Below, piece by piece: positions 1 through 5,802 of a stretch of 13,486 nt of DNA. The stretch lies in contig JBHHYS010000060.1 of NCBI GenBank assembly GCA_046757645.1, positions 1-13,486 of the forward strand, given 5' to 3'. The notes under the pieces were generated by a model. It worked only from the letters and a program-made list of their open reading frames with translations, made no database searches and had not been told where the DNA came from. A program made the position numbers and the translations under genes. This DNA comes from JBHHYS01 sp046757645 (GTDB taxonomy: Bacteria; Acidobacteriota; Terriglobia; Acidiferrales; 2-02-FULL-67-57). Position 1 is the first letter of the stretch. Each line of letters opens with the position of its first letter.

Positions 1-611
1 TACCCATCGATGTGGAGGAGCTGGGAGTGGATTTGCTCAGCCTCTCCGGGCACAAGTTCCACGGACCGAAAGGCATCGGTGCGCTGTATGTGCGAAAAGG
101 AGTGAAGCCGGAATCCCTGGTCCACGGCGGACAACAAGAGCAGGGGCTGCGAGCGGGCACCGAGAATGTGCCCGCCATCGTAGGCATGGGAAAGGCCGCA
201 GAACTGGCGCCGGTAGCGCTGCGAGAAATGGATCAAGTTCGGCGATTGCGTGACCGTCTGGAGCAGGGGGTCAAGAAACTGGTTCCGGGAGCGCGCTTGA
301 ACGGCCATCCGGAAAAAAGGCTGCCCAACACCCTGAACATGACGCTGCCCCGATTGCGGGGCGAATCTCTCGTCGTGGCCCTGGACCAAAAAGGGATCGC
401 ACTTTCATCGGGGTCGGCATGCAAATCGGGCTCGCCGGAGCCCTCCCACGTCCTACTCGCCATGGGAATGAGCGCCGAGGACGCCCATTGTGCGGTGCGC
501 TTCTCCCTCTCCAGCAAGACAACCGAGAAGGACATAGAGCAGACCCTGACAGCGCTGGAGCAAGTCCTGGTAGAGATGGCGACTACCGTCAGATTCCTGC
601 CCTGCAAGTAG
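1..611 (+). CDS. Cysteine desulfurase, group I NifS/IscS type (3' part, 5' end outside window)
   Basis: Pyridoxal-phosphate enzyme that takes sulfur from L-cysteine as an enzyme persulfide and passes it to Fe-S cluster scaffolds or thio-modification pathways; cytosolic. The reading frame is open from the left edge (first full codon at position 3), so about 203 residues of a normally ~390-400 residue protein are present. The PLP-binding lysine is in SGHKFHGPKG (Lys codon 54-56). The persulfide cysteine is in SSGSACKSGSPEPS (Cys codon 420-422); the SSGSAC form marks group I (NifS/IscS) rather than SufS. The R-A-G-T-E-N motif and the C-terminal VRFSLS are also present. It ends in TAG and converges on a minus-strand gene. 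Family certain; which symbol applies (iscS, nifS) cannot be decided without the upstream neighbours. Confidence 0.96.
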   Translation, partial: PIDVEELGVDLLSLSGHKFHGPKGIGALYVRKGVKPESLVHGGQQEQGLRAGTENVPAIVGMGKAAELAPVALREMDQVRRLRDRLEQGVKKLVPGARLNGHPEKRLPNTLNMTLPRLRGESLVVALDQKGIALSSGSACKSGSPEPSHVLLAMGMSAEDAHCAVRFSLSSKTTEKDIEQTLTALEQVLVEMATTVRFLPCK

Positions 612-617
612 GGGGGC

Positions 618-672
618 CCGAGGCAAAACCCGCACCCGGGATCAGAATCAAGAAGGTGCCCGATTGCCTCGG
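618..672. repeat. 9-bp inverted repeat just after the cysteine desulfurase gene
   Basis: CCGAGGCAA at 618-626 is repeated as its exact reverse complement at 664-672, with 37 bases between, starting 7 bases after the desulfurase stop codon. As RNA this would be a long-looped stem. No T-run follows, so it is not a classical intrinsic terminator; it could protect the 3' end of the mRNA. The rest of the 242-bp gap 612-853 holds a second short palindrome at 790-806 and no gene that I can support. Confidence 0.4.
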
Positions 673-789
673 CCGCGGCGGGTAATCAAAAGCTGGCCCT
701 TGAATGCCGCCGCGATAATCGCCCCTCGGATCAGAACGTATCAGAAACGCCGGAGGCGGCCCACCGGGGGGAGGCAGAGAGAGACAAAT

Positions 790-806
790 GGCCAGGCCTC
801 CTGGCC
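790..806 (-). terminator. Possible hairpin terminator between two convergent genes
   Basis: GGCCAGG (790-796) and CCTGGCC (800-806) form a perfect 7-bp stem with a 3-base loop. On the minus strand it lies about 50 bases past the stop of the 854-1294 gene and is followed by ATTTGTCTCTC, a poor U-tract. It could end transcription of the minus-strand gene, or of both convergent genes. The weak T-run keeps confidence low. Confidence 0.35.
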
Positions 807-853
807 GTGCCAGAAGCATTTACTCTGGGAGCTAAGGGTAGGTGCCCGCGGGT

Positions 854-1294
854 TCAGGCCGAGGAGCGCACCGCCTCCAGGCGGCGGGAGACGGCCCGTG
901 GGATTGACGCCAGCCGCGCGGCCAGCTTGCGCTTGAACTCGGCTAGTTGCAGGGGCCGCAAGCTTTCCCCGGAGCGAACTGTGAGGACCACGGGCCGGCG
1001 GGGGAACTCCTTGCGGCGGTCGAGTTCCAACCCGGCGCGGCGGAGCAACTCGTCGAAGAGCACGGTGCGGTCGCTGGGGCTCGACCCCCACAGCCAGAGC
1101 TCCTCTTCCTCCCGCTGCAGATAGCGGAGCACGCGCTGCAGACGAGCCAGAAGCCGCTCCGGCGTGCTGGCCAGAAAGTAAACCCGCAGCGTCCAGCCGC
1201 GCTCCACAAAGCGGGCCTCGAGGCGCACCTCGTACTTGCCCACCTGGTTCGGCTCCACGCTAATCCGGTAGGTGTTGAGACTCGCCTGAGGCAC
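854..1294 (-). CDS. Hypothetical protein, 146 aa, family not recognised
   Basis: I do not recognise this family. The codons are strongly biased to G or C in third position across the whole frame, as in the neighbouring real genes, so it is very likely coding. The start is GTG at 1294-1292, preceded by GAGGTG at Shine-Dalgarno distance. The product is a soluble, charged protein with no signal peptide or membrane segment. The N-terminal half looks beta-rich (alternating hydrophobic residues in TYRISVEP, KYEVRLEARF and TLRVYFLAS). A helical stretch follows (residues ~45-65, ERLLARLQRVLRYLQREEEE), then an Arg-rich C-terminus. It stands alone on the minus strand between mtnC and the convergent desulfurase gene, with its own candidate promoter (1384-1412), so it is probably monocistronic. 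Function unknown. Confidence 0.8.
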   Translation of the reverse strand: MPQASLNTYRISVEPNQVGKYEVRLEARFVERGWTLRVYFLASTPERLLARLQRVLRYLQREEEELWLWGSSPSDRTVLFDELLRRAGLELDRRKEFPRRPVVLTVRSGESLRPLQLAEFKRKLAARLASIPRAVSRRLEAVRSSA

Positions 1295-1383
1295 AAGGCA
1301 CCTCGCTTGGGAGGTATCTCCGTCCCCGTCCGGAACGGACCTCCGATTCGAGCCAGTTGGTGACGCTCCCCGGGGAGGAGTTG

Positions 1384-1412
1384 AGTCTAGCCCAAGGGGG
1401 TGACAAAGACAA
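1384..1412 (-). promoter_or_regulatory. Candidate sigma-70 promoter for the 854-1294 gene
   Basis: On the minus strand, TTGTCT (1412-1407) and TAGACT (1389-1384) are separated by 17 bases and sit about 90-120 bases upstream of the GTG start at 1294. The predicted leader is about 80 bases and includes a small stem (GTCCG-GAA-CGGAC, 1328-1340). An AT-rich imperfect palindrome lies just upstream (1430-1456). Prediction from matches to the consensus only. Confidence 0.4.
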
Positions 1413-1429
1413 GCGAGACCGCGCTTCCG

Positions 1430-1456
1430 ATAACATATTGATTACATTTACGTTAT
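1430..1456. promoter_or_regulatory. AT-rich imperfect palindrome, possible operator or UP-like element
   Basis: A 27-bp stretch begins ATAAC-A-TA and ends TA-C-GTTAT, so its outer arms mirror each other with one mismatch. It is strikingly AT-rich within GC-rich surroundings. It lies just upstream of the -35 box predicted at 1407-1412 and within the 247-bp gap 1295-1541, where I find no gene. Next to it is a GC palindrome, GGCCCG-GA-CGGGCC (1462-1475), that could fold in the 3' end of the mtnC transcript but has no T-run after it. Confidence 0.3.
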
Positions 1457-1541
1457 GGAACGGCCCGGACGGGCCCCAGTCGATCAAGGCCACCAGACCG
1501 CAAACCTCTCTGGCGAGGGCTATTAGCCTACTCCAAAAGCA

Positions 1542-2294
1542 CTATGGGAATATTTCGTCGAAAGTACAGATGACTGCATGCGAATGTATAGCTGGCTGGG
1601 GCGGGTTCCCCGGCCGCACGCACAACGCAGTGGGCAGACCAGCCGACCGGGCGGCGTCGAGCTCGGCAGTCACATCCGAAACAAAAAGGATTTCCGACGG
1701 TTGCCGCTGCAAGACAGCCGCAATACGCCGATAGCTCTGCGGGTCTCTTTTCGCTCCGGTGGTAGTGTCGAAATATTCGCGAATAAATCTTGTCAGATCG
1801 CCGGCGGAGGTATGGGCGAAAAGCAATTTTTGCGCCAGGACACTGCCCGAAGAAAAAATGCAAATGTCCTTTTTCTGCCCCTGCCAGCGAGCCAGGGCTG
1901 GGGGCAGGTCATCAAAAACTTGGCCTCGGAGTTCGCCGGTTCGATATCCTTCTTCCCAGATTTTCCCCTGAAGCGATTTCAAGGGCGTGGATTTTCGCTC
2001 CTGATCCATCAGCCAGTGGATGTAGGCCACGATGGAATCCAGTTGCGCTTCGGGAGAACAGTTCCCCAGCCGAGAGAGGTCGAGACCTCGGCGGCTGTCA
2101 GCAGCGTGCTCCTCCCGCAAGCCAGCGATATCGGCGCGCACCTCCGCGGAGGAAAGATGCGCCGCGAGATACGCCTTCACCCGCGCGCGCGCGTAGGGGA
2201 ACAAAATCTGGTAGACGAATTCCACGGACGTGGTGGTGCCCTCGATGTCCAGCACGATGGCCTGCACCAGTACGTCGTGGAGTCGTAGGGTCAA
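1542..2294 (-). CDS. mtnC: Enolase-phosphatase E1 (MtnC), methionine salvage
   Basis: HAD-superfamily enzyme that enolises and then dephosphorylates 2,3-diketo-5-methylthiopentyl-1-phosphate to the acireductone used by MtnD. The HAD motifs are in order: DIEGTT (motif I, nucleophile Asp16 counted from the TTG start), the family stretch TPLKSLQGKIWEEGY (103-117), SSGS (motif II, 148-151), Lys182 in TGAKRDP, and FVSDVTAELDAA (motif III, Asp207). The start is uncertain. TTG at 2294-2292 overlaps the mtnD stop as TTGA and has GGAAG about 11 bases upstream, giving 250 aa. GTG at 2267-2265 gives 241 aa beginning MQAIVLDIEG, closer to family N-termini but without a visible ribosome binding site. The frame stays open further upstream inside mtnD, but that extension is not credible. 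It is the last gene of the mtnBDC unit. Confidence 0.93.
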   Translation of the reverse strand: MTLRLHDVLVQAIVLDIEGTTTSVEFVYQILFPYARARVKAYLAAHLSSAEVRADIAGLREEHAADSRRGLDLSRLGNCSPEAQLDSIVAYIHWLMDQERKSTPLKSLQGKIWEEGYRTGELRGQVFDDLPPALARWQGQKKDICIFSSGSVLAQKLLFAHTSAGDLTRFIREYFDTTTGAKRDPQSYRRIAAVLQRQPSEILFVSDVTAELDAARSAGLPTALCVRPGNPPQPAIHSHAVICTFDEIFP

Positions 2295-2863
2295 GAGAGA
2301 GTGAGCTTCCTCGGGGGAGGAAAATAGGAAGATCCCAGACAAACAGGTTGATAATTGCGGTCGATGCCGCTGTCCGTGTAGTGCGGTACCCAGCCGGCCG
2401 CATCCTGGAAGAGCCGGATGGCGCGGATCTGGCGATCGGCGCAAAGGTCGAACCAGTGCCAGGTGCCGGCGGGCACGCCGATCAAATCACCCGCCCCCAC
2501 TTCGATGGCCACCACCGGCCCGTGCCGCGGACGGATGTGAAACAATCCCCGGCCGCGAATGATGAAGCGCACTTCATCTTCATCGTGCCAGTGTTCACGA
2601 TTGAATTTCGCCAGCATCGCCTCCAGCCCTGGTGTGTCGGGGTTGACGTCGATGATGTCGGCAGTTACGTAGCCTCCGCGCCCCTTGAGTTTTTCGATTT
2701 CGGCGGCGTAAGCGGAGAGAATGACCTCCGGCGGGGCACCCGCGTCCACGGGGTGGGTCGCTTCCCAGCGTTCGTAATCGATGCCGATGCGGGCGAGGTA
2801 GTCCGCAACCGCTTCTACGTTGCGCAGGCTTCGATTCTCATCAGGAACTCTGACGATCGCCAT
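2291..2863 (-). CDS. mtnD: Acireductone dioxygenase (MtnD)
   Basis: Cupin metalloenzyme of methionine salvage. With Fe2+ it cleaves the acireductone to the keto acid precursor of methionine plus formate; with Ni2+ the same protein gives an off-pathway reaction. The 190-aa length matches the bacterial family (~180). The four metal ligands are visible: His91, His93 and Glu97 in EHWHDEDEVRFI, and His136 in GTWHWFDL. ATG at 2863-2861 is preceded by a strong AGGAGG about 9 bases away. It lies 44 bases after mtnB, and its TGA overlaps the likely TTG start of mtnC, so mtnC translation is probably coupled to it. Confidence 0.97.
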   Translation of the reverse strand: MAIVRVPDENRSLRNVEAVADYLARIGIDYERWEATHPVDAGAPPEVILSAYAAEIEKLKGRGGYVTADIIDVNPDTPGLEAMLAKFNREHWHDEDEVRFIIRGRGLFHIRPRHGPVVAIEVGAGDLIGVPAGTWHWFDLCADRQIRAIRLFQDAAGWVPHYTDSGIDRNYQPVCLGSSYFPPPRKLTLS

Positions 2864-2907
2864 GATTCCTTGCCTCCTCCCTCAACCTCCCAGCCAAAGA
2901 GTTTACC

Positions 2908-3555
2908 TCAAGGGGAAGTCATCTTAGAAGTATGCCCCGCCACGGCATAGGTACGGCCCATCACCTCCAACAAGAATTCCAAAATCTCCAGGTGGCGTTT
3001 TGCCTGGGCGAAGTCTTCACCCCAGGTGTAGAGACCATGACGTCGCAGCAGAAATCCATGGGTGGAGGGATGCTGCCGCAGCGTCTCTTCGACGCACTGG
3101 GCGAGCGCCTCTATGTCCTGCGAATTTTCGATGATGGGCAACCACTCCCGATGCGTATGCGTAAGAACTCCTTCTAACCCTTTGAGCATCTCGTAGCCTT
3201 CGATCAACAATCCCCCCTCGCCGGCATGAACCTCGGAAAGGATTGTGCTCCACAGCGAGTGCGTGTGCAACACCGCACCCGCTTGCCGCACCCGGGCCAC
3301 CATGAGATGCAGCTGCGTCTCCGACGAAGGCTGGCCGGAGCCTGCGGCCAATTTTCCGTAGGCGTCCACTTGCACCACCTGTTTCGCCGTAAGCTGGCCC
3401 TTGTCCACCCCAGTGGCAGTAATCGCCAGCCGGAAGGGATGATGGCCTACCACTGCACTGAAGTTCCCACTCGTACCCAACGCCCAGCCGCGGGCAGCGC
3501 AGTCGCGTCCCAGTGCGGTCAGGAGCTGGGTCAGTTGTGAATACGAGCGTGGCAT
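2908..3555 (-). CDS. mtnB: Methylthioribulose-1-phosphate dehydratase (MtnB)
   Basis: Zinc enzyme of the class II aldolase/adducin family that dehydrates 5-methylthioribulose-1-phosphate to the substrate of MtnC. It has 215 aa, the usual length. GTSGNFS (27-33), SSETQLH (77-83), the zinc-binding HTH (His97 and His99) and a third histidine in RRHGLYTWGE (His173) are all present. The presence of mtnD and mtnC downstream supports MtnB over fuculose- or ribulose-phosphate aldolases of the same fold. It is the first gene of the mtnB-mtnD-mtnC unit and has its own promoter. ATG at 3555-3553 has only a weak ribosome binding site (GAGAGGG about 18 bases upstream). The isomerase and kinase or phosphorylase for the earlier steps are not in this window. 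Confidence 0.95.
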   Translation of the reverse strand: MPRSYSQLTQLLTALGRDCAARGWALGTSGNFSAVVGHHPFRLAITATGVDKGQLTAKQVVQVDAYGKLAAGSGQPSSETQLHLMVARVRQAGAVLHTHSLWSTILSEVHAGEGGLLIEGYEMLKGLEGVLTHTHREWLPIIENSQDIEALAQCVEETLRQHPSTHGFLLRRHGLYTWGEDFAQAKRHLEILEFLLEVMGRTYAVAGHTSKMTSP

Positions 3556-3606
3556 GCCAGTTTTTCTGGGAGCCCTCTCTCTGCCACATACGGGCCCTAA
3601 AAAGCA

Positions 3607-3636
3607 ATTATCACAAAAAAAACTTTGTTAATTCAA
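3607..3636 (-). promoter_or_regulatory. Promoter of the mtnB-mtnD-mtnC operon (extended -10)
   Basis: On the minus strand, TTGAAT (3636-3631) and GATAAT (3612-3607) are 18 bases apart, and TGT directly before the -10 box makes it an extended -10. The predicted start point is near 3600, giving a ~45-base leader before the mtnB ATG. The region contains an A/T run (eight T's on the minus strand) that stands out from the GC-rich surroundings. The fecR-like promoter at 5713-5742 has the same TTGAAT and 18-base layout. Confidence 0.6.
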
Positions 3637-3658
3637 GGGGGAGTGGGCTGCGGGGAAA

Positions 3659-3673
3659 GCAGACTAGCTCTGC
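3659..3673 (-). terminator. Small hairpin across the stop codon of the PPIase gene
   Basis: On the minus strand, GCAGA-GCTAG-TCTGC forms a perfect 5-bp stem whose loop contains the TAG stop codon, followed by TTTCCCC. It may be a weak terminator or a 3' stabiliser. The stem is short and the T-run poor, so some readthrough into mtnB is possible. Confidence 0.25.
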
Positions 3674-5637
3674 CGGGTGAGTCGGCTGATGGCCGCCTGG
3701 TTGAGCTGGAGTTTCCCTTCGGCGAGCAAGCGCTTCTTCACGCTCTCGGTGAAGATGGCCCAGGCCAGGCCGCGCTTCTGATCGAGCAGGGCGTTCCGGA
3801 GGTTTTTCTTCTCCTCCGAGGAAAGTCGGCTCGGGTCGGCTTCCTCGCGGGCGATCACCCGCAATACCATCCAGTTGCCTCCGACCGGAAAGGCGGGACT
3901 GACCTCACCCACCCCCAGGCTGAAAGCCACCGGGGCGATGTCGGCTGCCGGCCCCAGCTCGGGGAGGGAACCCTCGCGGCCGAAACTCTGCGTGGTCTTC
4001 ACCGCCCACCCCTCTTGCCGGGCGGGCCGGCGCAGCCCCCCGCTCTTTTCCGCCTGGGCGGCAAGTCGTTGCGCGGCCCCTCGGGCGCCTTCCGCCCCGC
4101 GTTCTTCCCGGTAGGCCCGGGCCACCGGCACCCGCACCTCCTCGAAGTCAGCCACGTGCGCCGGGGAAACCTCTTCCAACTGCAACAAGACATAGCCGGG
4201 CCGAACCGCCACGGGTTCGCTCACCGGCGCCGTCGGCTGCCCCGCGCTCTCGGCGGGCAGGCGAAAGGCTGCGTCCTGGAACTCCTGGCTCTCGCCGAGC
4301 TGAGGAAGCGGCGCATTGCGAGGGAACAGAGGGGACTCGCGCACCGGCCAGCCCAGCTCCTTCGCTGCATCCTCGAGGGTTTTGCCCGCCCGCACGGCTT
4401 CCACAATGCTCTGGGCCTCTTCCAGCGCCCGCTGGCGGACTTTCCGGTCCTTGAGTACAGGCTCGATTTCGCCGCGCACCTCCGCCAGGGATTTCACCCT
4501 TTCCGGCTGATGCGCCAACACCTGCACAATGTGGACGCCATAACTGGTCTCCACCAGCTTGGCGGGGCTGCCCGGCGGCAGCGAGAAGAGCACCTCCTCG
4601 AGTGCCGGGACGGTTTGGCCGCGCTGTACCCAGCCGATCTCGCCCCCCTTCTCCCGGGTGACGCTGTCCTGGGAGTACTTGCGTGCCAGGGCAGCGAAGT
4701 CCTTGCCCTGGTGCAGCTGGGCCAGCACCTTTTCGGCCTCTTGCCGGAACCCCGCCGGTTGGCCCGCTGGGGATTGAGGGGCGCCCAAGGCGTCCGCCGC
4801 GCCCCGCAAGAACAGGATGTGGCGGGCGCGCACCCGCTCGGGGAGGCGGTAGTGCTCTCGCTGGCGCCGATAGTAGGCCTCCAGCTCCTCTCCGCTCACC
4901 GCCACCCGCCTCCGCAGGGTTTCGAAATCGATCCCCACAAAGCGCACTTTGCGACGTTCGGGCAACTGGTAGCGGTCTCGATTGCGATCATAGTAGCCGC
5001 GCAGGTCCTCTTGGCGAGGACGCACTCCTTGGGCAAACTCCTGGGGTCGGAACAGCACATATTCGATCCGCACCCGCTCATTCCGGCGGCGATATTCCTG
5101 CTCCACCTCAGCGGGGGACACACTCAGTCCGCCCGTCACCCAAGCCAAGAGCTTGTCCGCCAGCCGCCCCCCCCGCAGCCGGTCCTCGAACTGCGGCACG
5201 CTCATTTCGAACTGCTGCAAGAGCAGTTGCCGGTAGCTCTCTGCGCCGACGAATTGCCCTCCCGGATAGAACACCGAGAATTGCCGGAGCGCGGCGGCGA
5301 CTTCCTGAGGTGTCACCTCGATTCCCAGGCGCTGCGCCTCATATTCCACCACCCGCTGGGTGATCAGAGTGTTCACCAGGTTTTCCAGGATCAACTGTCG
5401 GAATACAGGGCTCTGGGTTCCCAGTTGCTGCACGCGGCGTTGATACTCTCGCTGCACCTCGGCTTGCGTCACCACCGCGTCGCCCACTCGCGCCAGCACT
5501 TGCGGGTCGCGCAGCGCGCCGCCCCCGTCAACCACCCCCGGCACCAAGCCGACCACCATCGCGAAGCCGATGACGCCGACGATAGCAACCAACAGCAGCC
5601 GGGCCACCACTTTCCGTTCGCGAAACAGTTTCAGCAT
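3664..5637 (-). CDS. Membrane-anchored parvulin-type peptidyl-prolyl isomerase (PpiD/SurA-like)
   Basis: Periplasmic folding helper for exported or outer-membrane proteins, by family; 657 aa, close to PpiD (~620). The order is: short basic cytoplasmic tail (RERKVVAR), one transmembrane anchor (~13-36), SurA_N/PpiD_N-type helical region with VGDAVVTQAEV (~51-61), a long charged helical segment (~170-265), a parvulin domain (~268-375) with RARHILF (His273), GGEIGWVQRG and YGVHIVQV (His369), then a second segment (~430-595) with weak resemblance to a degenerate PPIase-like repeat. I start it at ATG 5637-5635, with AAGGTG four bases upstream and a perfect TATAAT just before. The frame is open for another 449 codons upstream, but that part is the antisense of the fecR-like gene. 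It is divergent from the fecR-like/mre cluster and upstream of mtnB on the same strand. Confidence 0.92.
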   Translation of the reverse strand: MLKLFRERKVVARLLLVAIVGVIGFAMVVGLVPGVVDGGGALRDPQVLARVGDAVVTQAEVQREYQRRVQQLGTQSPVFRQLILENLVNTLITQRVVEYEAQRLGIEVTPQEVAAALRQFSVFYPGGQFVGAESYRQLLLQQFEMSVPQFEDRLRGGRLADKLLAWVTGGLSVSPAEVEQEYRRRNERVRIEYVLFRPQEFAQGVRPRQEDLRGYYDRNRDRYQLPERRKVRFVGIDFETLRRRVAVSGEELEAYYRRQREHYRLPERVRARHILFLRGAADALGAPQSPAGQPAGFRQEAEKVLAQLHQGKDFAALARKYSQDSVTREKGGEIGWVQRGQTVPALEEVLFSLPPGSPAKLVETSYGVHIVQVLAHQPERVKSLAEVRGEIEPVLKDRKVRQRALEEAQSIVEAVRAGKTLEDAAKELGWPVRESPLFPRNAPLPQLGESQEFQDAAFRLPAESAGQPTAPVSEPVAVRPGYVLLQLEEVSPAHVADFEEVRVPVARAYREERGAEGARGAAQRLAAQAEKSGGLRRPARQEGWAVKTTQSFGREGSLPELGPAADIAPVAFSLGVGEVSPAFPVGGNWMVLRVIAREEADPSRLSSEEKKNLRNALLDQKRGLAWAIFTESVKKRLLAEGKLQLNQAAISRLTRQS

Positions 5638-5658
5638 CGGGCACCTTGCGAACCGTCC

Positions 5659-5687
5659 ATTATAGGGAAACCTCTTCTCGACGACAA
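5659..5687 (-). promoter_or_regulatory. Promoter of the PPIase gene
   Basis: On the minus strand, TTGTCG (5687-5682), a 17-base spacer and a perfect TATAAT (5664-5659). Transcription would start near 5652, leaving a very short leader of about 15 bases that still includes the AAGGTG ribosome binding site (5647-5642). It is divergent from the fecR-like promoter; the two -35 boxes are about 25 bases apart. Confidence 0.6.
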
Positions 5688-5712
5688 GCAAGCCCGTCGG
5701 GGCTCGAATAGA

Positions 5713-5742
5713 TTGAATCTCTGCGGGGAATTGTGCTACTGT
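5713..5742 (+). promoter_or_regulatory. Promoter of the fecR-like/mre cluster (extended -10)
   Basis: TTGAAT (5713-5718), an 18-base spacer and TACTGT (5737-5742), with TGC just before the -10 box (extended -10). The predicted start is near 5749, about 54 bases before the fecR-like ATG. It is the only convincing plus-strand promoter I found upstream of mreB, so it may serve the whole fecR-mreBCD-mrdA-rodA run. Confidence 0.5.
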
Positions 5743-5761
5743 CGGCGGCGGCAACGGGTAG

Positions 5762-5795
5762 GCCGGAGGGGGTGCCGGCTCCCTGCAGGCAGGGA
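5762..5795 (+). promoter_or_regulatory. Two adjacent leader hairpins, the second covering the ribosome binding site
   Basis: GCCGG (5762-5766) pairs with CCGGC (5775-5779) around the loop AGGGGGTG. Immediately next to it, TCCCTGC (5780-5786) pairs with GCAGGGA (5789-5795); in RNA this would be 6 bp with a 4-base loop. The AGGGA of the second stem (5791-5795) is the ribosome binding site of the fecR-like ATG at 5803. The C-rich arm could alternatively pair with the G-rich loop of the first hairpin. The structure is seen in the sequence; a regulatory role is inference. Confidence 0.4.
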
Positions 5796-5802
5796 CCAAA
5801 GA

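Noticed and set aside
612..853. tRNA or small RNA gene in the convergent gap
   Set aside because: No T-loop GGTTCGA-type motif and no cloverleaf folding was found; only short inverted repeats.
2295..2444. 50-codon upstream extension of mtnC
   Set aside because: It lies inside mtnD in another frame and does not resemble any MtnC N-terminus.
1790..2950. 386-codon plus-strand frame opposite mtnC and mtnD
   Set aside because: It lies opposite two genes with complete catalytic motifs, and its translation is rich in Arg/Pro/Ala without any recognisable domain.
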